Positions 16,978-25,848 of a stretch of 64,000 nucleotides of DNA are shown here, in pieces. A program made the translations under genes and the position numbers. Below the pieces are notes generated by a model, which made no database searches, was not told the origin of the DNA, and saw only the letters and a program-made list of their open reading frames with translations. The DNA comes from Clostridium nigeriense (GTDB lineage Bacteria > Bacillota > Clostridia > Clostridiales > Clostridiaceae): the NCBI RefSeq assembly GCF_900086595.1, contig NZ_LT575472.1:1108451-1172450 (forward strand). Reading direction: 5' to 3'. Each line of letters opens with the position of its first letter. The stretch's first letter is position 1.

Positions 16978-17166
16978 TTAATCTGTATAATTAGTCATTG
17001 CATTATTAGCAACTGATACTGCATTTTGTACAGCATTTAAAGTATTTTGAATTTCTTGTTTATTATTAGCTTTTTCTACAGAACTCATAGCTTGATTTAA
17101 AGCTGTTTGAGCATTTTGTAATTGTGAGCAAGCATTTTGTAATTGATCCTTAGCATTTTGTTGCAT
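16978..17166 (-). CDS. Small Gln/Asn/Ala-rich coiled-coil protein
   Basis: 62 residues, beginning MQQNAKDQLQNACSQLQNAQ, with repeated QNA/LQNA units about every 7 or 11 residues, suggesting an amphipathic helical bundle. One Cys, no signal. GGAGGT lies seven bases before the ATG, so it is surely translated. The composition resembles spore-associated small proteins, but I know no named family. Confidence 0.65.
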   Translation of the reverse strand: MQQNAKDQLQNACSQLQNAQTALNQAMSSVEKANNKQEIQNTLNAVQNAVSVANNAMTNYTD

Positions 17167-17373
17167 GATATTACCTCCAAAATATTTTAATAGTGATATA
17201 CAATCACAAATATAGTATAGGTATTTTTATAATATATATTCTTATAGATTATTACCAAAAATGTACATAAAAATTTCTGAATATAAAATTCTAAGATACA
17301 TAAAATATTAGTGCTTTAGCTAAGAAAAAATACAAAAGAAAAACTAATAAAATAGTACAAAAGGAGAGAAAAT

Positions 17374-17895
17374 ATGAAAAAGACAATTAAATTTTTTATA
17401 TCAACAGTTATGATATTAGTAGCTTCAATATTATTTACATCAAAAGTATTTGCTAGTAATACTAAATACATAAAAGAAGAAAAAAATATAGTAGATATAG
17501 CTGTAAGTGATGGTAGATTTACTACATTGGTAGAGGCATTAAAGGCAGCGGATTTAGTAGATACACTAAAAGGAAAAGGACCATTTACTGTTTTTGCACC
17601 TACAGATGATGCCTTTAAAAAATTACCTGCAGGGACAATAGAAAGTTTACTAAAACCAGAAAATAAAGATACACTTAAGGATATTTTGCTTTACCATGTA
17701 GCAAAAGGTAATTTAACTTCAAAAGATGTAGCAAAATTAGATGGAAAAGAATTACCTTTATTGAATGGAAAAACAGCAAAAATAACTATAAAAAATGGTG
17801 ATGTTTTTATTAATGATTCTAAGATAATTATTGTTGATATTAAAGCTAGTAATGGCACAATACATGTTATTGATACAGTATTAATGCCAAAATAA
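17374..17895 (+). CDS. Secreted fasciclin-domain protein
   Basis: 173 residues: signal peptide (residues 1 to about 27, ending VFASNT) and one FAS1 domain. Landmarks are GRFTTLVEALKAADL, GPFTVFAPTDDAFKKLP (H1 box) and ASNGTIHVIDTVLMP (H2 box). FAS1 proteins mediate adhesion or matrix contacts outside the cell. GGAGAG ahead of the ATG; single gene with a terminator. Confidence 0.93.
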   Translation: MKKTIKFFISTVMILVASILFTSKVFASNTKYIKEEKNIVDIAVSDGRFTTLVEALKAADLVDTLKGKGPFTVFAPTDDAFKKLPAGTIESLLKPENKDTLKDILLYHVAKGNLTSKDVAKLDGKELPLLNGKTAKITIKNGDVFINDSKIIIVDIKASNGTIHVIDTVLMPK

Positions 17896-17962
17896 AGTTA
17901 ACAAAAAGAATTAATTGCATAGATAAAATATAGTGATTAAAAATCTCAAAATTAAAGTTAGC

Positions 17963-18029
17963 AAGATAGATTTGTATGTGATTTTCCCTATTAAAAGGAA
18001 ATATAGCAAAAAAATCTATCTTATTTTTT
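17963..18029 (+). terminator. Terminator after the fasciclin gene
   Basis: Outer stem AAGATAGATTT (17963-17973) with AAATCTATCTT (18012-18022), inner TTTCC/GGAAA pairing, then ATTTTTTA. Confidence 0.7.
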
Positions 18030-18120
18030 ACAAAAAAACAAATATTATAGTATTACATAATATGTTATAATTGTAAATATTAATAATTAAGAAAACAAGT
18101 TTTGAGGTTAGATATAGACT

Positions 18121-18927
18121 ATGAAAGATATAAAAGTAGGAAAGATTATTTTTATTTGGTTTTTATCACCAATATTAGTAGGGATATTAGTAGGAATATT
18201 TTTAGAAATATTTAATTTAGAAATTAGTGACTTTACATTAGAAGTATTAGTTTCATTAGGAATGTTATTATTAATTATAAAAAGTGGGAAAATAAATATT
18301 TTGTTAATAAAGGAAAGATTTAAAGATTTTAAAAATAAACTAAATATAAAAGAAATTATTAGTGTAGTATTAACTCAAGTATTTTTATCTATAGGATTTT
18401 CTTACTTAAGTCTAGGCTTTATTGCAATTGTAAACTTAGATAAAGCTTTATCTATAATAAATAGTGATGTTGGAAATCCAAAAAGCTTAATAGAGTTAGT
18501 AATGTGGAGTATTTCAGTAATAATATTAGCTCCAATCATAGAAGAATTAGTATTTAGAAAAGTTTTGTTTGTAAAGTTTTCAAAAAAACTAGGAATAGTT
18601 ATTTCTGCTATTTTATCATCTTTAATATTTGGAATTGGACATGATATTTTAGGAGTATTAGGTGCAGTAATATTTGGATTAGCTTGCTGTATATTATACA
18701 AAAAATATGAAAATATTATAGTTCCAATAGCAATTCATGTTATTAATAATATCATTGCATGGATACTTACTTGTATAGATTATTTTCAGGGAGATTTAAA
18801 TTCAATTACTGATAACATTACAAGAAGTGATATTAACATTTATTTAATATATGGAAGCTTAATTACAGTTATTTCCCTTATAGTATTTAGTATATTTATT
18901 GTAAAGAATAAAAAAATTATTATTTAA
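18121..18927 (+). CDS. CPBP-family intramembrane glutamic protease
   Basis: 268 residues, about seven or eight membrane helices. Motifs of the CAAX protease and bacteriocin-processing family: EELVFRK (about residues 141-147), FGIGHD (about 165) and HVINN (about 203), giving the catalytic Glu pair and the two His. In bacteria such proteins process prenylated or bacteriocin peptides or give self-immunity. No bacteriocin gene is adjacent. Confidence 0.9.
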   Translation: MKDIKVGKIIFIWFLSPILVGILVGIFLEIFNLEISDFTLEVLVSLGMLLLIIKSGKINILLIKERFKDFKNKLNIKEIISVVLTQVFLSIGFSYLSLGFIAIVNLDKALSIINSDVGNPKSLIELVMWSISVIILAPIIEELVFRKVLFVKFSKKLGIVISAILSSLIFGIGHDILGVLGAVIFGLACCILYKKYENIIVPIAIHVINNIIAWILTCIDYFQGDLNSITDNITRSDINIYLIYGSLITVISLIVFSIFIVKNKKIII

Positions 18928-19052
18928 AAATGCAAAAAGAAGTTGGAGACTAAATGGAGTTCAAACTTAAAATATGAAAAGGACTATTAATTATATAGGA
19001 AAAATATATTTTCATAAGAGTGTAAATTAAGGATTAAGAAGGAGAGAAATCT

Positions 19053-19310
19053 ATGATAATGATTTTGAATCAAAAAGAGGTTTTTGTGGGAGCTGCTTTA
19101 AAAAGATTTAATGAAGTACGTGATATACTTTCTGTAAATGGAATTAATTACAAATATAGAGTGGTTGACAACGCTAGTCCAAGCCTTTTGGGAGCATCTA
19201 GAAGAGCAAGAACAGGTACCTTTGGAGAAAAAATGGAGCACTCAAAAACGTATTATATCTATGTTCATAAGGATGATTATGATAAAGCCAATTATTTATT
19301 AAGAAAATAA
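19053..19310 (+). CDS. DUF2007-like small protein
   Basis: 85 residues with a ferredoxin-like alpha/beta outline: KEVFVGAALKRFNEVRDIL at the start, then NGINYKYRVVDN and the end TYYIYVHKDDYDKANYLL. The DUF2007 group (putative signal-transducing proteins) has this arrangement; the assignment is tentative. AAGGAGAG before the ATG. Confidence 0.6.
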   Translation: MIMILNQKEVFVGAALKRFNEVRDILSVNGINYKYRVVDNASPSLLGASRRARTGTFGEKMEHSKTYYIYVHKDDYDKANYLLRK

Positions 19311-19322
19311 ATTTGATTAGCC

Positions 19323-19627
19323 TTAATGAAAAATTATTAAAACTCCAATTAATATTGGTATAAATATAATTAATAATGTTATAATAAATATATTTTTTAC
19401 AACTCTATTTAATATATTTTCACTTATAGAATTAATCATTAGTATTATTAAATATATAATTGATACTAAGATACGATAAAAAGATATGCTATAAATGTAA
19501 AAGAACTAGTCATAGTAGGTTTACCCATCATAATTTCATTAGTAGAAATAGTATAAACTCTAAATAAACCAATACTTATTATTCCTAGAAATATTATAAA
19601 GGCTATAAGCCATTTCTTATTTTTCAT
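19323..19627 (-). pseudogene. Frameshifted small membrane protein
   Basis: From ATG 19627 (AAGGA upstream) the frame gives 53 residues, MKNKKWLIAFIIFLGIISIG onward, ending at TAG 19468-19466. Reading resumes in another frame just before that point, VSIIYLIILMINSISENIL to TAA 19325-19323. Together they form a plausible protein of about 100 residues with three membrane helices, so one indel near 19470 broke it. Family unknown. Confidence 0.65.
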
Positions 19628-19730
19628 TTTGTTATATTCCTTCATAATAGCAATATATTTTAATATATTAAAATTATCTATTTATTATATCTTTATTATA
19701 TATAAAATAATGGGAAAGAGGGATTGAAAA

Positions 19731-20354
19731 TTGAATAAAAAAAGTTTTTTACTATGTATTGGAATTTTATTTTCTTTATTTTTAGTATCATGCAAATCGG
19801 AAGCGAAGGATGCTAAGCCTGTAATTTATTTATATCCAACGAAAGAAGAAGTTGTAGATGTGAAACTTGATTATAAGGGAAAGCTTACTTTTACTTATCC
19901 TGAGTATAAGGATGGTTGGACAATAACAGCTAAACCAGATGGGACTTTAATAAATCTTGATGATAACAGGGAATATTCTTACTTATTTTGGGAAGGAATA
20001 TCAAATTTAGATTATAATATATCAGAGGGATTTGTTATAAAAAAAGAAGACACTAAAGATTTTTTACAAGAAAAGTTAGAGTATATGGGATTAACTCCAA
20101 GAGAGTACAATGAATTTATTGTTTATTGGCTACCTATTCTTGAAGAAAATGATTATAATCTTATTTATTTTGCTGGTGAAGAGTATGATGAATATGCAAA
20201 GCTTAATATAAATCCTAAGCCAGACTCTATTCTAAGAGTAATGATGGTATATAAACCATTAGACAAGCCTATTGAAATTAAAGAGCAAAAACTTACACAG
20301 TTTGACAGAAAAGGTTTTTCGGTAATTGAATGGGGAGGAACTAAGATAGATTAG
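19731..20354 (+). CDS. Lipoprotein of unknown function
   Basis: 207 residues with a lipobox LVSC (Cys21) after a hydrophobic signal, so it is lipid-anchored outside the membrane. The mature part starts AKPVIYLYPTKEEVVDVKLD and contains YKDGWTITAKPDG and EYSYLFWEG. I recall this YLYPTKE/LFWEG pattern from uncharacterised proteins of many bacteria, with no known role. TTG start with GAGGGAT at spacing 7. Eleven bases separate it from a truncated phosphatase gene. Confidence 0.75.
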   Translation: MNKKSFLLCIGILFSLFLVSCKSEAKDAKPVIYLYPTKEEVVDVKLDYKGKLTFTYPEYKDGWTITAKPDGTLINLDDNREYSYLFWEGISNLDYNISEGFVIKKEDTKDFLQEKLEYMGLTPREYNEFIVYWLPILEENDYNLIYFAGEEYDEYAKLNINPKPDSILRVMMVYKPLDKPIEIKEQKLTQFDRKGFSVIEWGGTKID

Positions 20355-20365
20355 AGGAGGTTAAA

Positions 20366-20518
20366 ATGAATAGAGTTTATTTTGTAAGACATGCTAAGCC
20401 GGATTTTTCAGTGAAAGATGAATTAATAAGACCCCTAAGTCCAGAGGGAATTGATAGTAGTAAAAAGGTTAAGAAGTTTTTAAAAGATAAAAATATAAGT
20501 AGAATATATTCAAGCTGA
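20366..20518 (+). pseudogene. Truncated histidine phosphatase
   Basis: 50 codons from a good ATG (GAGGAGG site). VYFVRHAKP (RHx active site), RPLSPEG and ISRIYSS are the first third of a phosphoglycerate-mutase-like phosphatase. Translation stops at TGA exactly where SSP..R should follow, and a terminator comes next, so the remaining two thirds are deleted. Confidence 0.82.
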
Positions 20519-20533
20519 TTAAAGAATGTGTAG

Positions 20534-20565
20534 AAAAAGTACCTAGAATTAGGTACTTTTTTATT
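20534..20565 (+). terminator. Terminator after the phosphatase remnant
   Basis: AAAAAGTACCT, loop AGAATT, AGGTACTTTTTTA. Lies between converging genes. Confidence 0.85.
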
Positions 20566-20736
20566 TTATTGATCCCCATAAAATTTATCTATTGATTTAT
20601 TTTTTAATATTTTCTTTTGGGCTTCATTTATTTCTTTATCAAGTTTCCTACTTAATTTTAAAACCTCGCTTGTAAGTCCTTTTGATTCATATAATTTTTC
20701 AAGTTCGCTTCTAATTTGATTAATTTTATAATCCAT
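20566..20736 (-). CDS. Spo0E-like aspartyl-phosphate phosphatase
   Basis: 56 residues forming the two-helix hairpin of the Spo0E family. The signature VLKLSRKLDKEI stands for the family SQELDxxI motif that inserts into Spo0A~P to remove phosphate and delay sporulation. ATG at 20736 follows a run of six G; a TTG five codons upstream overlaps that site and is not used here. Confidence 0.82.
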   Translation of the reverse strand: MDYKINQIRSELEKLYESKGLTSEVLKLSRKLDKEINEAQKKILKNKSIDKFYGDQ

Positions 20737-20820
20737 AATACCCCCCTTCAAATTAAATTATAAAAAGTATTTATATTCAAATCAAGAAAAAAATAAAAAT
20801 GATGTAAAATTAAGTTAAAT

Positions 20821-20850
20821 ATAACTAAATAAAAGAGTTTATTTAGTTAT
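20821..20850. repeat. Perfect 13-bp hairpin
   Basis: ATAACTAAATAAA-AGAG-TTTATTTAGTTAT lies between two minus-strand genes. No T-run follows on either strand. It may be a weak terminator or an operator for the downstream Spo0E-like gene. Confidence 0.5.
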
Positions 20851-20955
20851 AAAATGAGTATAAAAAATATTTAATTTTATATAAAAAATGTTAAAAGGAT
20901 ACCTATTAAGATAACCTTTTATGCTTAAGAAGCTAAATATTCAGTTATAGATATA

Positions 20956-21297
20956 TTAAGACTCTTGTGTATAATAATTAATTGCTAATTCACCAGGACC
21001 AATTACAATAATAGTGTCTGTAGATTCAATATATCCAATATTTAATGAATCATTAATCACATCAGGAAAAAATATTTTATACATTCTAACGCGGTTTTGA
21101 GAATCTATAACAACAACTGATGCCATTTTATCCTTTGAAAAAAGAGATATAGTTGCATAGTATTTTCCAGAAGCGTTAATTCTATATATTCCTTCTTTAT
21201 AGACATCAGATTTAGGAATTGTAAGGGCTTTAGTATTAAAAGAAAAACAAGAAACACAAATTAGTAGTGCAGAAATAAATAAAAAAATTTTTTTCAT
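20956..21297 (-). CDS. Secreted protein, unknown function
   Basis: 113 residues with a clear signal peptide (MKKIFLFISALLICVSCFSF, cleavage near TKA-LT at about residue 25). The mature part is beta-rich: GIYRINASGKYYATISLFS, ASVVVIDSQNRVRMYKIFF, TIIVIGPGELAI. No family recognised. AGGAGG precedes the ATG. The gene is divergent from the SNF2 operon. Confidence 0.6.
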   Translation of the reverse strand: MKKIFLFISALLICVSCFSFNTKALTIPKSDVYKEGIYRINASGKYYATISLFSKDKMASVVVIDSQNRVRMYKIFFPDVINDSLNIGYIESTDTIIVIGPGELAINYYTQES

Positions 21298-21406
21298 TAA
21301 ACCAACCTCCTAATGATAGTATCTAATAATTAAGTTGTTTTATTCTTTAGAAATTATAAAAGATTAGTAGTATAATAATAAGTACTCTTTTATAAGGAGG
21401 GATAGA

Positions 21407-24400
21407 ATGAATTTAAGAAATATGATGAACTCATTATTAAAGCTAAGTTCTAGCATTTCTATAAATAACGGGAAAAATTTATTTAAAAAAGGTTTTGTTA
21501 AAAAGATTATAAGTAAAAAAATTGATGATATTTATCATGTATATGGAAGAGTTTTAGATAATAAAAATGAATATAGTATCCATATAAAATTTAATTTTAA
21601 TAATGAAGTTAAAGACGTTAAATGTACTTGTGATCAATTTGAGGAAAATAGTAAAGAAGTGAAAAATTATACTTGCAGTCATATACTTGCAACTATGTAT
21701 AAGTTTTATTATGAAGCTTCAAATAAAGTTCAAAAACAAGAAATTAAAAATACAAAAAATTTAAAAGAAGCTTTAAATATTGATATTAAATTAAAAGAAG
21801 TTAAGATTAACAACAAAAATGAATATTATCTTGAGCTAAGAGCAGGAAAAGAAAATACAATAGCAGTTGAGGCTTTAGGAAAGTTTTTATTTTATGACGA
21901 TAATAATTTTAAATATAAAGATTATTTAGTTGTAGAGTTATTAAGAAAAAAGTTTAAAGAAGATAAAGAGAGAATAGTTAATGGAAGAAGCTTTAAGATT
22001 TATGATAATGAACTTAAAGAGCTTTTAAGTTTAATAGATAGTAAGAAAGAAGTTGTTTTAAATTATGATTATATGAATTATACATCTCAAATTTATAATG
22101 AAGATATTCCTTTAATTTTTACTATAAAGAAAAAAGGGGATGCTATATTAGTAAAACCTCAAAAGAAAAATTTAATACCTTTAAATTATGATAAAGATGT
22201 ATGGATTTATGAAAAGAAAATATATTTACCATCTGAGAATCAATTAAAATACTATAAAGGTGTTTATGAAAAATTAAGAGACAAAGAAAATTTATTATAT
22301 AAATGTACAGATGAAAATTTAAAAAAGATATTATTTATATTAGGTGAAATATCTAAAGATATTATTATAGATGAAACAATTAAAGAAGAAATAAATAAAA
22401 TTAATACTCCTAAGTTTTATATTAAAAAAGAAGGGGTTAATATTATTTGTGATTTGAAAATAGATTATATTAATTCTTTACATGGAATTAAAGATAATAG
22501 ATTTATTGAAAAGTTAGAAATGACCCTTGAAAGATATAAGTTTATAAGAAAAAATGAAAAATTTATTTTTATAGGTAATGAAGAAGATAAATATACCTTA
22601 TTAAAAGAAGGGTTAGAATTTTTAAATAAAATAGGAAGAGTTATTTTATCTAGGGATTTTAAAGATATTAATTTAATAAACTCTATTGATATTGTTAGTA
22701 ATTTAAGAGAATTTAAAGAAAAATTTTATTTTGATTATAAAATCGAAGGATTAGAGTATGAGGAAATTCCAGAAGTTTTAAATACTATTAGGAGAGGAAG
22801 TCCTTTTTATAAAACTAGAAGAAGTAGTTTTTTAGATTTAAAGGATGAAAAGCTAGTAGGATTTTTTAGAGTTTTAGAAGAACTAAATTTATTTAAGGAT
22901 ACATATGAAAAAGAAATAGAAGTAAATAAATTTGATTTACTTCACTTAGAAAATAAAATAAACAATAAAAAACTTCCCTTTATATATGGAGAAGAAAAAA
23001 TAAATATTTTATTAGAAAAGTTAAAAAATAAAGAAAAGGAGTATATTGTTCCAGATAATTTAAATGCTAAGCTTAGAGAATATCAAAAGGTAGGTTATAA
23101 CTGGCTAAGAACAATTGAAGATTTAGGCTTTGGAGGAATTCTTGCAGATGATATGGGCCTTGGAAAGACTATTCAAACTATAGCTTTATTATTATCCAGG
23201 GAAGGAAAAAGAAGTTTAATAATTACTCCAACAGCGGTTATTTATAATTGGAAAAGTGAATTTGAAAAATTTGCGCCTAGTTTAAAAGTTGGAATTATTC
23301 ATGGAAGTTTAAAAGAAAGAATAAATACTTTAGATGAGTTTAATACTTATGATGTTTTATTAACTACATATGGAACTTTAAGAAGAGATATTTCTTTATA
23401 TGAAGATAAAGATTTTGATTTTTGTATAATTGATGAAGGACAAAATATTAAGAATAAAGCTTCAAAGGTTTCAGAAGCAGTTAAATTAGTAAAGGCTAAC
23501 TGTAAAATAGCATTAACAGGAACTCCAATTGAAAATAATTTATTAGAACTTTGGTCAATATTTGATTTTATAATGCCTATGTATTTATATTCAGAAGAAA
23601 GTTTTAAAATGAAATTTACTAAAGGTAGTGATGAAGATTTAAAAGAGTTAAAGATGCTTATTTCTCCTTTTATTTTAAGAAGATTAAAAGAAGATGTTTT
23701 GGATGAATTACCAGAAAAAATAGAAAAAGAATATATAATTCCAATGTCAAGCAAACAAAAGCAAGTTTATAATGGATATTTAAGAGAAGTTAAAAAGAAA
23801 CTAAAGGAAAGTAAAAGAAGTAAAATTCTTATATTTTCTTATTTAACTAAGCTACGTCAATTATGTTTAGATCCATCACTTTTAATAGAAGATTTTAAAG
23901 AAGAGAGTTCTAAAATAAAAGCTTTAGAAGAAATAATAAATGAAGTTTTAGAAGTTAATAAAAAGATAATTGTATTTTCACAATTTACATCTGTTTTAAA
24001 TAAAATAGGAAATAAGTTAGATAATAATAACATAGAATATTTATATTTAGATGGAAGTGTTAGTGCAAAAGAAAGATTAAAGCTAGCTAAAGAATTTAAT
24101 GAAGGTAATAAAAAAGTATTTTTAATATCACTAAAGGCTGGAGGAGTAGGACTTAATTTAACAGCTGCAAATGTAGTTGTACATTTTGATCCTTGGTGGA
24201 ATCCAGCAGTAGAAAATCAAGCTACAGATAGAGCTTATAGAATAGGTCAAAAAAATGTAGTAGAGGTTATAAAATTAATTTCAAAGGATACTATAGAAGA
24301 AAAGATTGTTAGATTACAAGAAGAAAAGAAGGAGTTAATAAGCAAAGTAATAGATGGAAATTCACTAAATGGTGATAAATTAAATTCAATTACAGAGGAG

Positions 24401-24424
24401 GAATTACTAAATCTTTTTAGTTAG
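21407..24424 (+). CDS. SWIM-domain SNF2/RapA-type helicase
   Basis: 1005 residues. An N-terminal SWIM zinc finger (CTCDQF...CSH, about residues 73-95) is followed by a long bacterial SNF2-associated region and the two-lobed SWI2/SNF2 motor: DDMGLGKTIQT (about 581), DEGQNIKN in place of DEAH (about 676), LTGTPIENN, and QATDRAYRIGQ. Such motors translocate on double-stranded DNA and strip or remodel proteins. It leads an operon with DUF488 (9-base gap) and a 2H phosphoesterase, suggesting a nucleic-acid repair or defence task. GGAGGG site before the ATG. Confidence 0.94.
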   Translation: MNLRNMMNSLLKLSSSISINNGKNLFKKGFVKKIISKKIDDIYHVYGRVLDNKNEYSIHIKFNFNNEVKDVKCTCDQFEENSKEVKNYTCSHILATMYKFYYEASNKVQKQEIKNTKNLKEALNIDIKLKEVKINNKNEYYLELRAGKENTIAVEALGKFLFYDDNNFKYKDYLVVELLRKKFKEDKERIVNGRSFKIYDNELKELLSLIDSKKEVVLNYDYMNYTSQIYNEDIPLIFTIKKKGDAILVKPQKKNLIPLNYDKDVWIYEKKIYLPSENQLKYYKGVYEKLRDKENLLYKCTDENLKKILFILGEISKDIIIDETIKEEINKINTPKFYIKKEGVNIICDLKIDYINSLHGIKDNRFIEKLEMTLERYKFIRKNEKFIFIGNEEDKYTLLKEGLEFLNKIGRVILSRDFKDINLINSIDIVSNLREFKEKFYFDYKIEGLEYEEIPEVLNTIRRGSPFYKTRRSSFLDLKDEKLVGFFRVLEELNLFKDTYEKEIEVNKFDLLHLENKINNKKLPFIYGEEKINILLEKLKNKEKEYIVPDNLNAKLREYQKVGYNWLRTIEDLGFGGILADDMGLGKTIQTIALLLSREGKRSLIITPTAVIYNWKSEFEKFAPSLKVGIIHGSLKERINTLDEFNTYDVLLTTYGTLRRDISLYEDKDFDFCIIDEGQNIKNKASKVSEAVKLVKANCKIALTGTPIENNLLELWSIFDFIMPMYLYSEESFKMKFTKGSDEDLKELKMLISPFILRRLKEDVLDELPEKIEKEYIIPMSSKQKQVYNGYLREVKKKLKESKRSKILIFSYLTKLRQLCLDPSLLIEDFKEESSKIKALEEIINEVLEVNKKIIVFSQFTSVLNKIGNKLDNNNIEYLYLDGSVSAKERLKLAKEFNEGNKKVFLISLKAGGVGLNLTAANVVVHFDPWWNPAVENQATDRAYRIGQKNVVEVIKLISKDTIEEKIVRLQEEKKELISKVIDGNSLNGDKLNSITEEELLNLFS

Positions 24425-24433
24425 TAAAATAAT

Positions 24434-25060
24434 ATGGATATATATACTATAGGTCATTCAAATTATTCAATGGAAAAGTTAATACAAATGTTAAGATACT
24501 ATAATATTGATACAGTTGTAGATATTAGAGGAACTCCGTATTCTAAATATAATGTTCACTTTGATAAGGAAAGAATAAAATATAGCTTAACAAAAGCTGG
24601 ATTTATATACATTTATATGGCAAAAGAGCTAGCAGCAAAGAGAATAAATAAAATTTCTTATAATGAGGAAGGATATTCTGATTTTGAAAAAGTAGTACAA
24701 GAAGAGGATTTTATTAAAGGAATAGAAAGGCTTAAAGATGGTTGTAATAAGGGGTATAGAATTGCATTACTTGGAGCTATGCAAGATCCCATAAGATGTC
24801 ACAGGAGTATTTTAGTTGGTAGGGCATTAAAAGAGGCTGGATTTAATGTTATGCATATTTTAGATGATTTAAGTATTAAAAATCAAGATTATATAGATGA
24901 AAGAGTTCTAGATAAGTATTTTCCAGATAGATCACAGCTTACTATAGATGCATTACTAGGTAATGAAATGAGCATTGGTGAAATGATAAATGAAGGATAT
25001 AGAATGGCAAATAAGGAAATTGGATATAGAATAGAAAATTTACCTATAAATAAAAAATAG
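24434..25060 (+). CDS. DUF488-family protein
   Basis: 208 residues. Family hallmarks are IYTIGHSNYSMEKLIQML at the start, VVDIRGTPYSKYNVHFDKE, and CHRS (about residue 121, the conserved C-H-R motif). DUF488 proteins are uncharacterised but are often next to DNA repair or restriction genes. It sits between the SNF2 helicase and the 2H phosphoesterase with gaps of 9 and 19 bases, so the three are probably cotranscribed. Confidence 0.88.
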   Translation: MDIYTIGHSNYSMEKLIQMLRYYNIDTVVDIRGTPYSKYNVHFDKERIKYSLTKAGFIYIYMAKELAAKRINKISYNEEGYSDFEKVVQEEDFIKGIERLKDGCNKGYRIALLGAMQDPIRCHRSILVGRALKEAGFNVMHILDDLSIKNQDYIDERVLDKYFPDRSQLTIDALLGNEMSIGEMINEGYRMANKEIGYRIENLPINKK

Positions 25061-25079
25061 CTTTTAAGGAGGAGTAATA

Positions 25080-25619
25080 GTGAGATATGTAATAGTATGT
25101 GTAATAAAGGGAGAAGCTGGAAGGTTCAATAATGAAATGAGAAAAGATATTTTTAAAAAGTTTAATGCTAAATCATCTAAGCTTCCAGCACATTTTACTA
25201 TTAAATCTCCTTTTGAATATGAAGGAAGCATACGAGATTTAGAGTCTGCCTTATATAAATTTAGTAAGGAAGAAGAGAAGTATTCTTTTATAATGAATAA
25301 ATATAATCATTTTGATGATAGAGTTATTTATATGGATGTTAATATGTCTAAAGAGGCAAAAGAAGTTCATGATAGGCTAATAGATTTACTTAGTAGTTTT
25401 GAATATATTAAGTTTAATAAAAAAGATGGAAAAAATAAAATTTTTCATGTAACTTTGACATCTAAGAAAGTTCCACCAATTTTTGGTAAGCTTTGGGATT
25501 ATGTTAATCAGTATACCTTTGATTTTACTTGTCATTTTGATAATATAAGTATTTTTAAATGGGAAGATTCAACTTGGAAACTATATAGAGAATTTAAAAT
25601 AGAGAGAAAAATCAAATAA
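25080..25619 (+). CDS. 2H phosphoesterase (2'-5' RNA ligase-like)
   Basis: 179 residues with the two H-x-T/S-h motifs of the LigT/2H superfamily: HFTI (His38) and HVTL (about residue 123), which cradle a 2',3'-cyclic or 2'-5' phosphate bond. It may open cyclic phosphates or process RNA termini. GTG start after AAGGAGGAG. Last gene of the SNF2-DUF488 operon; terminator follows. Confidence 0.82.
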   Translation: MRYVIVCVIKGEAGRFNNEMRKDIFKKFNAKSSKLPAHFTIKSPFEYEGSIRDLESALYKFSKEEEKYSFIMNKYNHFDDRVIYMDVNMSKEAKEVHDRLIDLLSSFEYIKFNKKDGKNKIFHVTLTSKKVPPIFGKLWDYVNQYTFDFTCHFDNISIFKWEDSTWKLYREFKIERKIK

Positions 25620-25640
25620 TAGATAAATATTAATATTCAT

Positions 25641-25679
25641 AAAAATAAGCATCTAAAATTAATAGATGCTTATTTTTTA
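25641..25679 (+). terminator. Terminator of the SNF2-DUF488-2H operon
   Basis: AAAATAAGCATCT pairs with AGATGCTTATTTT, 9-nt loop, T-run. Confidence 0.88.
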
Positions 25680-25848
25680 TGTAAAAATCAATATATAAAT
25701 TGATTATATAATAAAAAAACATAAGAAAAAGTTATTTATTATTAAAAAATATTTTTATAATATAACATTATATTAAAAATATATTGATTTTATTAACATT
25801 TTAATATAATATATATTTAAACTTTAGATTATATAGGGGGAGAAAACA

